DNA of 64,000 nucleotides from Volvariella volvacea V23. Taxonomy: Eukaryota > Basidiomycota > Agaricomycetes > Agaricales > Pluteaceae. Numbering within the stretch: the stretch's first letter is position 1; the number at the start of each line of letters is the position of its first letter. Shown piece by piece: positions 22,585 through 32,596 of this stretch. The notes under the pieces were generated by a model. The model was not told the origin of the DNA and did no database searches. It saw nothing but the letters and a program-made list of their open reading frames with translations. The stretch spans positions 1 through 64,000 of the forward strand of contig KB722748.1 in the NCBI GenBank assembly GCA_000349905.1. Reading direction: 5' to 3'. The position numbers and the translations under genes were made by a program.

Positions 22585-23437
22585 TCAAGACGACTGAGCC
22601 GGGACCGGATCAGGAGCACCGTCCTTGCACCAGCCGTCGCTGTTGATAATGAAGTTGACGCTACCGTCCGGCTGGGTTTGACCTCCCCTGTTAATCGCAT
22701 CGCTCGCGTCATGGCATTTCGTGAACAAAGAACAAGTCAGGAGAGGACTTCCACCCTGAATCGATCGAGACCGACGCGTCGTCAATCAGCTCATAGGCAT
22801 TTAGTCAGCACTCGGCAGAAACTGAACTGACCTTGCCGTTCACGTCGTGGTATGTGTTCACGAAGTTGCATCCGGCGATAGAGTTGCACATTGCCTTGCA
22901 GTCTACGTGTGCATAGGCCTTGTTTAGTGCATTGTGAATGTGTAAGCGGGTGGATTGGCTGACCTGCGACTGTATCGACCAATCCGAAAGTCTGGTAATC
23001 ACTAGCCTGAGTGGCACCCGTCAAGTTTTGGAATGTCTGGTGATATCCATCCGAGGGAGGTGGTGGTGGAACCTGAGGAGGCTTCGGGCACTGCAATAAG
23101 AACGGGAAGAGCTCCAGTAGCTTGCATAAAAGCTATTGAACAGAGGAATTCCACGCAACAATCGTGGTCAGTGTTACAGGGTGTGTATAAAAGCAACAGG
23201 TATCGCACTTACCCCAGTCAAGCAGGGAAGTCCGGGTAAAGGTGGGAATGGGTTATTACCGTAATACCATCCGGGGACGTGGTTAGGAAGCCAGGGTGGA
23301 ATTGGTGCACCATAGAAGTTTGCTGCGGTGAGGTCAACGCCTATTAATCCACCGATATTGACCGTTGCAGTAAGGTCGAGAGGAGAAGCAGCGACGCCGG
23401 TGACGGCAGCAGCCGCAAGCAGGGTAGCCAATCGCAT
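22585..23437 (-). CDS. PriA-like cysteine-rich secreted protein
   Basis: Four exons (23437-23213, 23090-22964, 22902-22832, 22755-22585) give 197 aa; the phases fit. The start chosen gives a clean signal peptide 'MRLATLLAAAAVTGVAAS'. The mature part has 'GAPIPPWLPNHVPGWYYG', a 'PPQVPPPPP' linker, then the conserved module 'GATQASDYQTFGLVDTVAD', 'CNSIAGCNFVNTYHDVNGK', 'GGSPLLTCSLFTKCHDAS' and 'QTQPDGSVNFI...GWCK'. Its spaced cysteines suggest disulfides. The module matches my memory of fruit-body-specific/PriA proteins of mushrooms; function unproven. An upstream in-frame Met would add 19 residues and spoil the signal peptide. Confidence 0.75.
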
Positions 23438-25559
23438 GACAGATACTGCGAAGAGAACTGGGATGTAAAGGTGAACCCTAAGCATAAACCCCATGGCATG
23501 TCAAGTTTATATACGCGCTCCCATGAGAGAGAAGCCCTCCACCAAGACGCGAGTGTTCGCGAGATCGGTGGGAGGACGGGATTGTCTGCTCCGTTTCGGA
23601 AATAAAAATTTGACAGTTGAAGGCATCAATCTGCTTCAGAAGCTCGCTTCGCCATGAATTTTCGTATGGTTGATGTCGAAAAGTGTCTACTAGTACTCAC
23701 CACAGAAAGTTCGATCATATGCATCATTAAATGCGTATTGTTGTCCCCACTTCGCTGCAGAGACAGGGGCATTTCGTGCTACCATGGTGTCAAGCTGTCT
23801 CAACGGATTGTTGATGGTGCCTTCTCGAAGACGGAGCTTGCAATGTTCCCAAGCTACCGTTTGCACCAAAAGTGCGAATTTAGGGCATCGGGAGGGAAAA
23901 TAGTGCGTGAAGCCAAAATGAGTGGCTGATCCAACGAGTCCGGATCAGCGAAAAGCCCCAAGCTTTAGTCGACAATTTTCTTGCTAGAAATAAAATCCGG
24001 AGAAGAGGGCCCAGCAAAAAGCCAGAAGGACGCTGGCATCGACTTGGCCGAGATGATAATTCTAGTGGCTGAAACTTGATTCCGACGTGCAGTACGAGTG
24101 CATTCCTCTATCCATATTCTTTCTTTCGGCAGAAGGAAATTCTCTTCTCAAGGACGTCAAAGATGGACGGAGACAAGAGGAATGGAACACGGATGCAAGG
24201 CTACCCGCATTCCCAGTTCTTGGTGTCGGGTGAGAATATATCCTTGCGACACGTCTCTCGAATAGATTGTTGACGCTAGGCGTATTAATATGCCTCGGAT
24301 ACAACAAGTCGCCCATAAGGAACTATATATTCCCAGACGACGCGTCAACGATGGGGAAAGGGGCAATATTTCGCTCATTGGGATCCGAATAGACGTCTCA
24401 GAGCATGGGCTTGCGGTATGCAGCAAGAACCTACAATAAAGGCTATGCAGAATACTAGTTTGTGAGGTGTTTCCATAAGCTTGCCAATCAAGAAGAAGAC
24501 TGCCTCGCCAATGGGAGAGGACCTACTCTAAATGGCCTCCAAGCATTTGAGTGCTCAAAGAGAGCTTCATGGCAGCGAAAAACCACATGGTTGATGACTT
24601 CAAGGAGTCTTCAAATGGTCGACATGCTAGGACACTCAGGAGTTAAATGACATGAGACTCGGAAGTTGGACTTGTCATCCTAAGTATAAGCGAGCAAGTT
24701 CTTCGGGTCCGTCTCAGTGTATTGCGGTGTAAGCTGACAGCTTTGTGCGACCAATAGTGTGCTGAAACCAGTCGAAGGCAAGCTGCTATTGGTGTTTGCG
24801 GTGTCCCTTTGAAGCCAGTACAATCCGGTGAGTGACATCTCGTCCTGGCAAGCACTCACTGCTATTCCCAGCCATCAATCAACAAAACCTGGACCTGACG
24901 GAACTTGATTTCGACACGTACTGTGACATCAGGAGTTGCATTCAGACTTGTATACCGGTAGAGAGATGGGAGGATGCTTGAAGCAGAATGCATGTATGGC
25001 TCAAGTTGAAATTACCGGCCGTCAGCAATAAGGGTGGGCAGTTGCTGCCGATCCTGCGGCGAGTGCCCTAGTGTCGACCTTGTTGCTCTTTATGTTGGCC
25101 GCATATCTGAATCTTGGTTGAAAGCACCTCTGCATGAAAATCCAGAGGCGCCAGCGCCCAAGCACGGCAAACCGAGGAAAGGTGGTAGTCTGTCTGACGT
25201 TTTTGATTGGCGCTCGATATAACTTACTTCCGCACTCAGTCCACCTACTACGCAACATCGTTGAAGAGCACTCACTCAAGCTACTTTCTCCGATACTCAT
25301 ACTAGCAGGACCTGAACTGGTTCTTCTAAACTTATTGGTGAAATATGTTACCACCCATCTATACACAAATGCGCCCACCAGCATAGACATCTTTGGCCTG
25401 GACATCCGTACCCCAGGCAATCTTGAAGTTGGTATACCACAGATTCACCACGAACGGCATCGAAAGGATACGGCATCTCAACATCATCATCAGAACGATG
25501 CAACCTCCTCACAACAGCAAAAAAGACGTGGCGCCTCTATTATCAAAACGATGTGGCAA
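23438..25559. other. Long gene-poor stretch
   Basis: About 2.1 kb with only short frames in all directions and none with a domain. It precedes the two F-box pseudogenes and may hold older unrecognisable remains. Confidence 0.5.
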
Positions 25560-27145
25560 CGTCATAGTGTCATGGTACCTCTTTTCAAGCTCCTCTCTGA
25601 GCTTGTAACCAACATCATGAGTCGCATAGTGGACGCTGCTGTTATTTCTGCTGCCGAAGACGTTGATGAACATTTCAAATATCACAGACCTTGTATCCCT
25701 GTAGGTCTTGACAAGCCTATCATCTACTCCTGGGTTTCGGTCACACAATTTTGTTCGTTGGAGGGACATAACACTGGCATGCCCGTCTTTGTGGGTGCAT
25801 CTCTGGACCACCAATATTGGGTGGTTTACCACCTTTCTAGAGCGTTCCAAGGGCCAACTTCTTTACATCGACACTTGGAGTGTACGTGATGGGTACGACA
25901 AGATGATCCAGCTGGTTGCCGAGAACATGTATAGGGTCCATTCGCTGATTATTCGACTAGGACGTACCACAAAAAGGGCACTCTGATTGCAGAATATACC
26001 TGCCCCCCGGTTAGAGGCTTTGAGGGTTTCGGACATAAACGGAGATACCCACTTTCATGTCCCCTCAGTTCCAATGGATTCAAGTATTATGCCAAACCTT
26101 CGTTAATTGCAATTGGATTCTTGTAGCAGCATCCGATGGTGGCGCCTCCTTCCCTCACGTCTCCCAGCTGTGGCCAATGTCGTGCTCACCTACATGTCAC
26201 TCTGCGATCAACTGAAGTTGTTGGCGCGTTGCCCTGATGTTTGCACACTTTCTGCCACAGGCAATGCAAGAGGAGAAGCAGCACCATTGACACCCGTAAC
26301 GTTGCCCAAGCTGAGACATCTAGAATACTGGTAATCCCTTCGAATTGCTCAATCACCTGATCCTCCCGTCGATATCTCGTATTGATATCAATGTCCTAAC
26401 ATTCCATCTCCCAACAAATCTAGACGAAGTGTTCTACGTGTTGAAATAGGCTTTGAAGATATCTAAGGACCTTAGAGATCCAAGTCTGCACCCTCGATCC
26501 TTCACCCTAGCTTACGAGGGGCGTAAGCTAGGGTAAAGGCTATGAAAGCGAACTTACAATCACCATGAAAAATTCGGTCGACAACGAACTTATGGTTCTT
26601 CGTATCCACAAATTCGACTTGACTCACAACTTGACCTATCCCTCAGTCGTTTTACCGACCTAGCGCGGTCTATAGTAATTCCGATTCGCTCACTTGACGC
26701 TCGGGGCTTGGACTTGTCCAACGAACGCGACCCAGTTCGAATACTCTTAAGCTCCCTTCGAAATGAAATTTCCATCACCACCATTCGTATTCATGAACTT
26801 GATGGGCTCATCATACTCCTAACAATTTCCGACCCTACTACTTGCAAAAACCCACAGGACTCGGACCCTGTCAGACTGTCCTCGAGCCATGACTGCGAAT
26901 CATGTTGAGAATACTGCACCAGGTCTTTCCCGGGCCTGGAAACCCTCAAGTTGGACGATATGAATGAAGGAAAGTTGCTTAGAGGTGGAACGTTTAGGGG
27001 TTTTCTGAGATGGCTGGAAGGACGGACGCAAAGGGATCTACGTTTGGACATTCTTTCCGTGAAGTTTATAGGAGAAAAGGTCAATAAAAGAAGAAGGAGA
27101 ATGGATGCATTGAAGGAGGTAGTTGGTGATTTTGTTGCCCAATAA
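25560..27145 (+). pseudogene. F-box protein pseudogene (copy D), relative of the intact gene at 13.3-15.0 kb
   Basis: Homology to the intact F-box gene can be followed end to end. 'LLSELVTNIMSRIVDAA' matches 'LPPELIINIINRIVVD', then 'IIYSWVSVTQFC'. After a frameshift near 25750 comes 'RWRDITLACPSLWVHLW' and 'WFTTFLERSKGQLLYIDTW'. A TGA at 25984-25986 falls where the intact gene has Trp ('KERTLWLRS'). A TAA at 26104-26106 replaces Gln ('LRQLQVD'). The 3' end reads 'GFLRWLEGRTQRDLRLDIL', matching 'ALLEWLKGRAERGLKLHTL'. The middle (26340-26700) is badly eroded and contains an 18-bp inverted repeat. It is clearly dead. Confidence 0.85.
26499..26539. repeat. 18-bp inverted repeat with 5-nt loop
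   Basis: Left arm CCTTCACCCTAGCTTACG (26499-26516), spacer AGGGG, right arm CGTAAGCTAGGGTAAAGG (26522-26539). The arms match at 17 of 18 positions. It lies inside F-box pseudogene D, where the homologous intact gene has ordinary coding sequence. Confidence 0.85.
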
Positions 27146-27489
27146 TCTGTCAGGGGCTGCTGATCATTTCTGTTTTCTCTCACTATGCTTGTTATCAGAA
27201 AAATATGCCTGTGCTGCTAAACGGTGCTCTGTGTCTGTGTCGCTTTAATTAAGCTACCCAAAGGTCATGTGATGGCGGCCTCTCAATATCCCCTAGTCCA
27301 GCTCAACTTTGACCCATATGCGAAAGAAAGGTACGAGTTGTTGAGTAATGCTCCATATCTCGTGTCTCACACTCCGCACCTCAGAGAAACAGTTCTGGAA
27401 GACAGTACTAGATCCCAGCGTCTCGCAACCCCAGGGCGCGATACTGAGTTCACCTAGAAATCCCCATAATCAAACTGGCTCTAGAAAGG

Positions 27490-28778
27490 GAGGTTGGCCA
27501 GCCATCTTCGTGATTCCCGAAGAAGTGCAGGCGGATATATTCTGTCATGTGGTGGATGTACCAGACTTAAGACATTGCGCAGATACCTCTCTCCGCTTAC
27601 AACTATTTCTCATGTGTGTCGGGCGTGGAGGTGGATCATCATAAATGGGATGCCCGATACCTGGTCTACAATCGCAGTCTGCATACTGAATTCTATGGGG
27701 TCGGCGTGCCAACAGGAGAAGCGCACCGCCCTCAATTTATCACTTATCCAATTCGAAGAAAACACCCCTCTTTGTGTTCGCCCGACAATTGCCATTCTCA
27801 ATAGTTTTATTTCGTATATCAAGCGGTGGCAAACTATTAGGATCAACCTGCCACCTACAGTCGCGCGAGAAGCTTCAACAGTTCTATCACTCCCGATTCC
27901 CCAGAATCTTGTGGCTGCAGATGGCATATATTTCCATGAATGGGACTTGGCTTCACAGGAGCAGCTTTGGGGCGCGATTCATGGCTCCCAAAACTTGGAC
28001 GAGTATCGTGGACAAGGTTTATACCTCGAACTCATATTTGGCTACAATTGGAGGACATTACAGTCAGCGTGGACGATATCCAATCCTTCTTACAGGTATT
28101 ACTTCAATTGCATCTGACAAACCTTACAAGACTCTTCATCATGTCATCTAATTGAAGGGGTGCACCCCGAAGGAATGCATTAACACTTGCCCACGGACAA
28201 CTCATTCACCTCCCCTCTCTTCGGTTCTCCATCTACTGGGGTACGACTTTACTGTACTGCTCGAACATATCGTAGCTCCGCTGTTGAAGGACCTGGTGTT
28301 CGATCCCTACTATGCCATTAGGCCGTGTCCTAGTCCACTTGCATCTTTTTCCCGGATGTTCGAGCGCTCAAGCTGTTCGCTCGAGACCCTGGAGATAATA
28401 GATGGAACTATAGATCAGGCATCTATACTTACCTTCCTTCAGCAATCTAGGGCGAACCTGGACATGCTACAGCGTCTTACATTTCAATCTGCCCCCGTCT
28501 CGGACCAGCTGGCGCTGCTGCTCACCATTCCGGACGACTCGCCATCTTCAAAGGCAGTGACTTACTTGCCAGCCCTCACGTCTCTTTCATGGCAACCGTG
28601 TTCTCCTACCGTGGGCAGCTATCTTGGGACCATGATGCGGTCACGCTTTCACCGCGGGTCCCTACAGGTTGCGGAAATATGTATACGGCGGGATCACTTA
28701 CACGGTCAAGACCTTTCGGTGCTGCAGTCGTCGGTAGAAAGTGGACATGATGTAAAGTGGCGTGTGCATAACACATAG
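27490..28778 (+). pseudogene. F-box protein pseudogene (copy E), relative of copy A
   Basis: The F-box starts 'FVIPEEVQADIFCHVVD' (about 27505-27560). The frame changes near 27595 to 'LTTISHVCRAWRWIIING' and continues as 'ALNLSLIQFEENTPL', 'LNSFISYIKRWQTIRIN' and 'LPIPQNLVAADGIYFHEW'. It changes again near 28000-28030 to 'WLQLEDITVSVDDIQSFL', and once more near 28150 to the C-terminal half with 'LSSVLHLLGYDF' and 'YLPALTSLSWQPC', ending 28778. At least three shifts with no suitable introns make it a pseudogene. It aligns along its length with copy A at 2.5-3.8 kb on the other strand, so both descend from one subfamily. Confidence 0.75.
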
Positions 28779-28854
28779 GAGGGAAAAAATTCGGTTGCAT
28801 AGAGGCGCATCGTGCGATTCAAGTACTTGACTGCGTTGGAACCCTCGATCCCTG

Positions 28855-29190
28855 ATCGTGGTCATGGGCTATATCGAAGGAAGTGCCTTGGGCGCATCTG
28901 AAGACACCGAGCCAATAACCCCCAGCGTCCGAGATGGCATTGAAGCTGCGATCTATGCTCTCCATAAAGAGGATTTGGTATTTCGGGATCTGAGGAGGCC
29001 TAATGTTGTAGCTGATGAGCACAGCAGTAGAGCTTATCTTGTAGATTTTGACTGGGCCGGAGAAGAGAAGGTAAAGCATCCTCTCCATATTTCGACTTAC
29101 GGTCGGGCTCCTGGTGTGCGTCACTTGTGTCAACCACCAGGAGTCATGACTTATGAATGCTTCATAAATACTTTCTCCCTGGGATGCTAG
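28855..29190 (+). pseudogene. Kinase-like C-lobe fragment (fungal PK-like family)
   Basis: A lone fragment without an N-lobe. It reads 'VVMGYIEGSALGA', then 'IEAAIYALHKEDLVFRDLR', where the catalytic HRD position is FRD, and 'AYLVDFDWAGEEKVKHPL', where DFD replaces DFG. This combination is typical of a fungal kinase-like family with 'LVFGDLR' and 'DFDWAGK' motifs. The upstream 100 bp belongs to F-box copy E, so the start is missing. The frame ends at 29190 shortly after 'PLHIS'. Treated as a truncated remnant. Confidence 0.65.
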
Positions 29191-29373
29191 TAAAATCTAG
29201 TACCAACTAAATGCTCGTTTCTCGAGAATAGAGAAGATGTCGTTATCATAGTCTATCATCAGATGACCGGTAAGCTTCCGCTGCCACCACAAAAAAGGTG
29301 GGCTTTACGGAGCCATTAATTGCGCCGCAGCAACAGCTTCTTCTAAGCAACCGCCTCAAAAGCAACACCAGGA

Positions 29374-29430
29374 GTGACGATGCTCCAAGTTGCTCAATAG
29401 AGACTAGTGATCAGCTAGGAGCATCGTCAC
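29374..29430. repeat. 13-bp perfect inverted repeat
   Basis: GTGACGATGCTCC (29374-29386) and its exact complement GGAGCATCGTCAC (29418-29430) enclose a 31-nt loop. It lies in the noncoding stretch 29191-29539, which holds nothing else recognisable. Confidence 0.8.
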
Positions 29431-29539
29431 CGCAGTGTGATCGCTAATACACCCGGGGTGCTACTTGTACCACACCTAATTTTATCCCAACAGCTTCACT
29501 CCCAAATGCACGAGTCGCAAATTAAAAATATACTTAACC

Positions 29540-31855
29540 TTACGAATTCCTCAACTCCGTGACCTCGACCTTCTCGTCGCCAGTACGCTTCCCAGAACGA
29601 GATCCTCTGATCTTCTTATCCGAATCAGAAGGCGACGAGGACCTCGACCCACCAGACCTATAAACGACTTGATCCTCTTCATCGCGGACGTCGTCCTCTC
29701 CAGAATCGTCTACCAAGATGGCTTCGTCGACAAATGTCTCTTCTGCTGGGAAGAGGATGGAGAGAACGTAATACACCGAGCCGGCGGAGAAGAACTAGAT
29801 ATGCATATATAGTCGATGATTTGAATCATGGAAGACGAAAGCAAAATAATTGGTGGCGGGGAATGGAAGAGGACTTACACCGAAGAGCCAAGCGATGTTG
29901 AATAGGAGACCAATCCTGCCAACTCGAATGTTGGGGTTTATGCTTGTGATTAGGCCTGATAGGTTGGGTGTTACGGAACATATCAATGCCACTGCTGCTC
30001 GCCAATTCTGTGATGTGTACGTCTGGATGAGCGGTGTATCAGAAGAACGTAGAGAGGGACGTACGATGCCATGCCAGTAGTAGTAGCGGCCTTTCAGGAT
30101 GTACATCGATGGTACATCGACTTTGCATTTATGTACGAGCCAATACTGCAGGGAGTTAGTCTAGGTTAAAATCAAGAAAGATGTAGAACGGACATCTACA
30201 ATCATACTGTCAAACCCAGTTCATCAGCTTTCTATTACCAAAGAAAAGAACCCCCAAAACCACTCACATCCCCGCAAACGGTCCCAAAAAGACCGTATAC
30301 CCACTCATAAACGACAAAAACCCAGGCGCGGTCGCCAAGATCTCCCACGGACACAGCGCCCACCCACCCAGCACCGCACAAATGACCTGTCCGCGCCTAA
30401 TGTTGATATACTTTGGGAACAGGACCATCATGTCGTTGGCGGCGCTGAGGCTGTTGGCGGAGACGTTGGTACCGAGGACGGAAAGGATGAAGGAGAAGGA
30501 GGCGAAGAAGACGGCGGCGCGGTTGTCCCATCGGTCGATGAGCCGGAGCGGGTCCCAGAGGGTTTCGCCATAGAGGACTTCGCCGGCGGAAGTTACAGCA
30601 ATGCCTGGGTGGTGTAAGCACGGTGGAGGGTAGGAAGAAGGGAGGAGCATACCGATGAAGCCGATGAGTGTGAATGCGACTGGGATGATCAACAACTGGA
30701 CATATTGACTACAGCAAGAATTTGTTGTTTGCTTGGAGAATGCGAACATACTCTACTTACGATCTCTCGCTTTTGGCATATCTCTGATTGCAACATTGAT
30801 TAACGAAAAATAGATGGGTCTCTAGTACAGTACTCACCGTAAAGTCTGGAATATTAACTGCCAGTGTTGCATAGATGGCCAAAGAATTATTCAAAGCACT
30901 TAACCAAGCCCAACTTAGTGCGCTTCCACTAAGAGTAGAATGGGCCGAGTCCAGGCTTTGGCTCGGTGGCACTTTGATCATGGCCCATATGAGCATGGCT
31001 AACCATGCCGGAGGGACAATGACTGATTTGATGGCAAATAACCATCGAACCTTTTGAGGGGAAAGAAGCATAAAGGGGAATTGGAAGAACCAGAAGAGGA
31101 AGTAACACATAAACCCTGGAGAAGTTTTGAGTCAACATTGCGACAACGCTGTGGTGGTTCGTGCCTACCAACAGTGGTGATGTGAGTAGACTCTGGGAGG
31201 CGATTTGGAATGCGGGCGGTTGATGGCCATATGGCTCTCAGCATTTGGTAGACGCACTCAGAGCCGGTGTACGACTACGCCAAGTATAAGCGGTGGGAGT
31301 TGAGATGATCTGCGTCTAGGAACTTGCCTGTACGCCGAACCAGAACATGGACAAAATCACACGGCTGATGACACTGAAGTAGCTCAACCAAAAGCCGAAG
31401 GAAGAGCGATTCACCACGGGAAACGCGATATGCAACCGAGCGCCAATGGTGCCGTTGAGAACCATCACTATCTAAAGAAACGGGTCAAGTTTGATTGGCT
31501 TGAAGAAGATGCATGATTGGGTGATTCTTACTGATATGATGATGTGGCCAATGGCAATTGCTGGCAAAGCTTGCCTCCTGGAGATTTGCGGTCGCGTGAG
31601 CAGGGTACAGCGAAGATGAAAGAGAAGCACTTGCCACGAAAGACCTACGGCCAGCATTGAACTTGCCAATTGCCATGCTCCTGGGTTAGCAGCATCAGAA
31701 ATCCAGTAGGAGATGTAGTTCCACGAATTCCAGGTCCTCAGTTTACGAGGAACAGGGTCCATGTCTTTGTTGCTCCATCTGCTCGGAGGAGCACTCGAGG
31801 ACGGCTCTGGATGGAGTTCCCACTTTGATAGCGTCCACCAGTCTGAGAGAGGCAT
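29540..31855 (-). CDS. NCS1-family permease (uracil/uridine/allantoin type, Fur4-like)
   Basis: About ten exons. Exon 1 starts 'MPLSDWWTLSKWELH' and contains 'SNKDMDPVPRKLRTWNSWNY', the family's N-terminal signature, then TM1 'ANPGAWQLASSMLAVGLS'. Further exons read 'GTIGARLHIAFPVVNRSSF', 'WFGVQAYTGSECVYQMLRA', 'FLFWFFQFPFMLLSP', 'LAIYATLAVNIPDFT', 'SANSLSAANDMMVLFPKYIN', 'VLGGWALCPWEILATAPGFL' and 'NWRAAVALICSVTPNL'. The tail after about 29770 is charged ('RSSSPSDSDKK') and ends at 29540. These are the helices and loops of 12-TM plasma-membrane cotransporters for uracil, uridine or allantoin; the exact substrate cannot be read. The first intron probably starts at GTGGCA (60 nt). Confidence 0.88.
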
Positions 31856-32596
31856 TGCGCAATGCACAAGGAGGCACAAGGACGGGGAAAAGAGAAGCGC
31901 GAGGGCTCCCTTTTCTTGTTCGGGTTATGCTGAGGGCCATCCCACAAGCTTCGGGAATAGATAAGCTAAGGGCGTATCAGAGATACGGCGATATGGACTT
32001 CGCTTCTTCTCGATGACACTTGGAGATACTTATCTATCCTCGCGGACTTGGGCGCCCGCTTAGCGTCGGGGCTCGATCTTCATCAAATTCGACTGCTCAA
32101 TAGCGCTTTCGCTAAGACCTGGACTACAGTGGGCCCCACACTAAAGGCGAGCATGATCTGGGGTTAGGCAGATACGATAAAGTGTGCAAATTGGCAGGAT
32201 GGTTGGGATTCGCCCATCACGGCACTGACAGCCTGTGTTGGAAAGAAGACGGGAATAGAAGGACACTAGCCGACGAGCGTTCTGAGCAGAAGACATGCCC
32301 ACACGCTGCAAATATTCGCTGGCAGAGCTGCACGCCGGGCGGAGGCAAGTTTGGGTGAGCCCGAAAGAGTGTGTCGCAGGGAATGTGACGTTACTGCCCA
32401 GCGGCCTCTTCGGACCTTCGATCTCTCAGCTTTGGCTTCGTTGCCGCCGGTGACCATCTCCCATCCTCGTCACCCCCTTGTCCGTTTAAACCTCCATCTC
32501 ACCAATCGCCCTGCACATCGCTCCCGTTGCTGTCCTCGACGACGGTCGCCAGCTCGGCATATATCCCACAAACACACCACCCCCTGTCTGCCGAAG
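31856..32596. other. Divergent promoter region
   Basis: 740 bp between the permease (-) and the kinase gene (+), whose starts face away from each other. CT-rich tracts occur just upstream of the kinase start (about 32440-32580), as often seen in fungal core promoters. No named site recognised. Confidence 0.5.
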
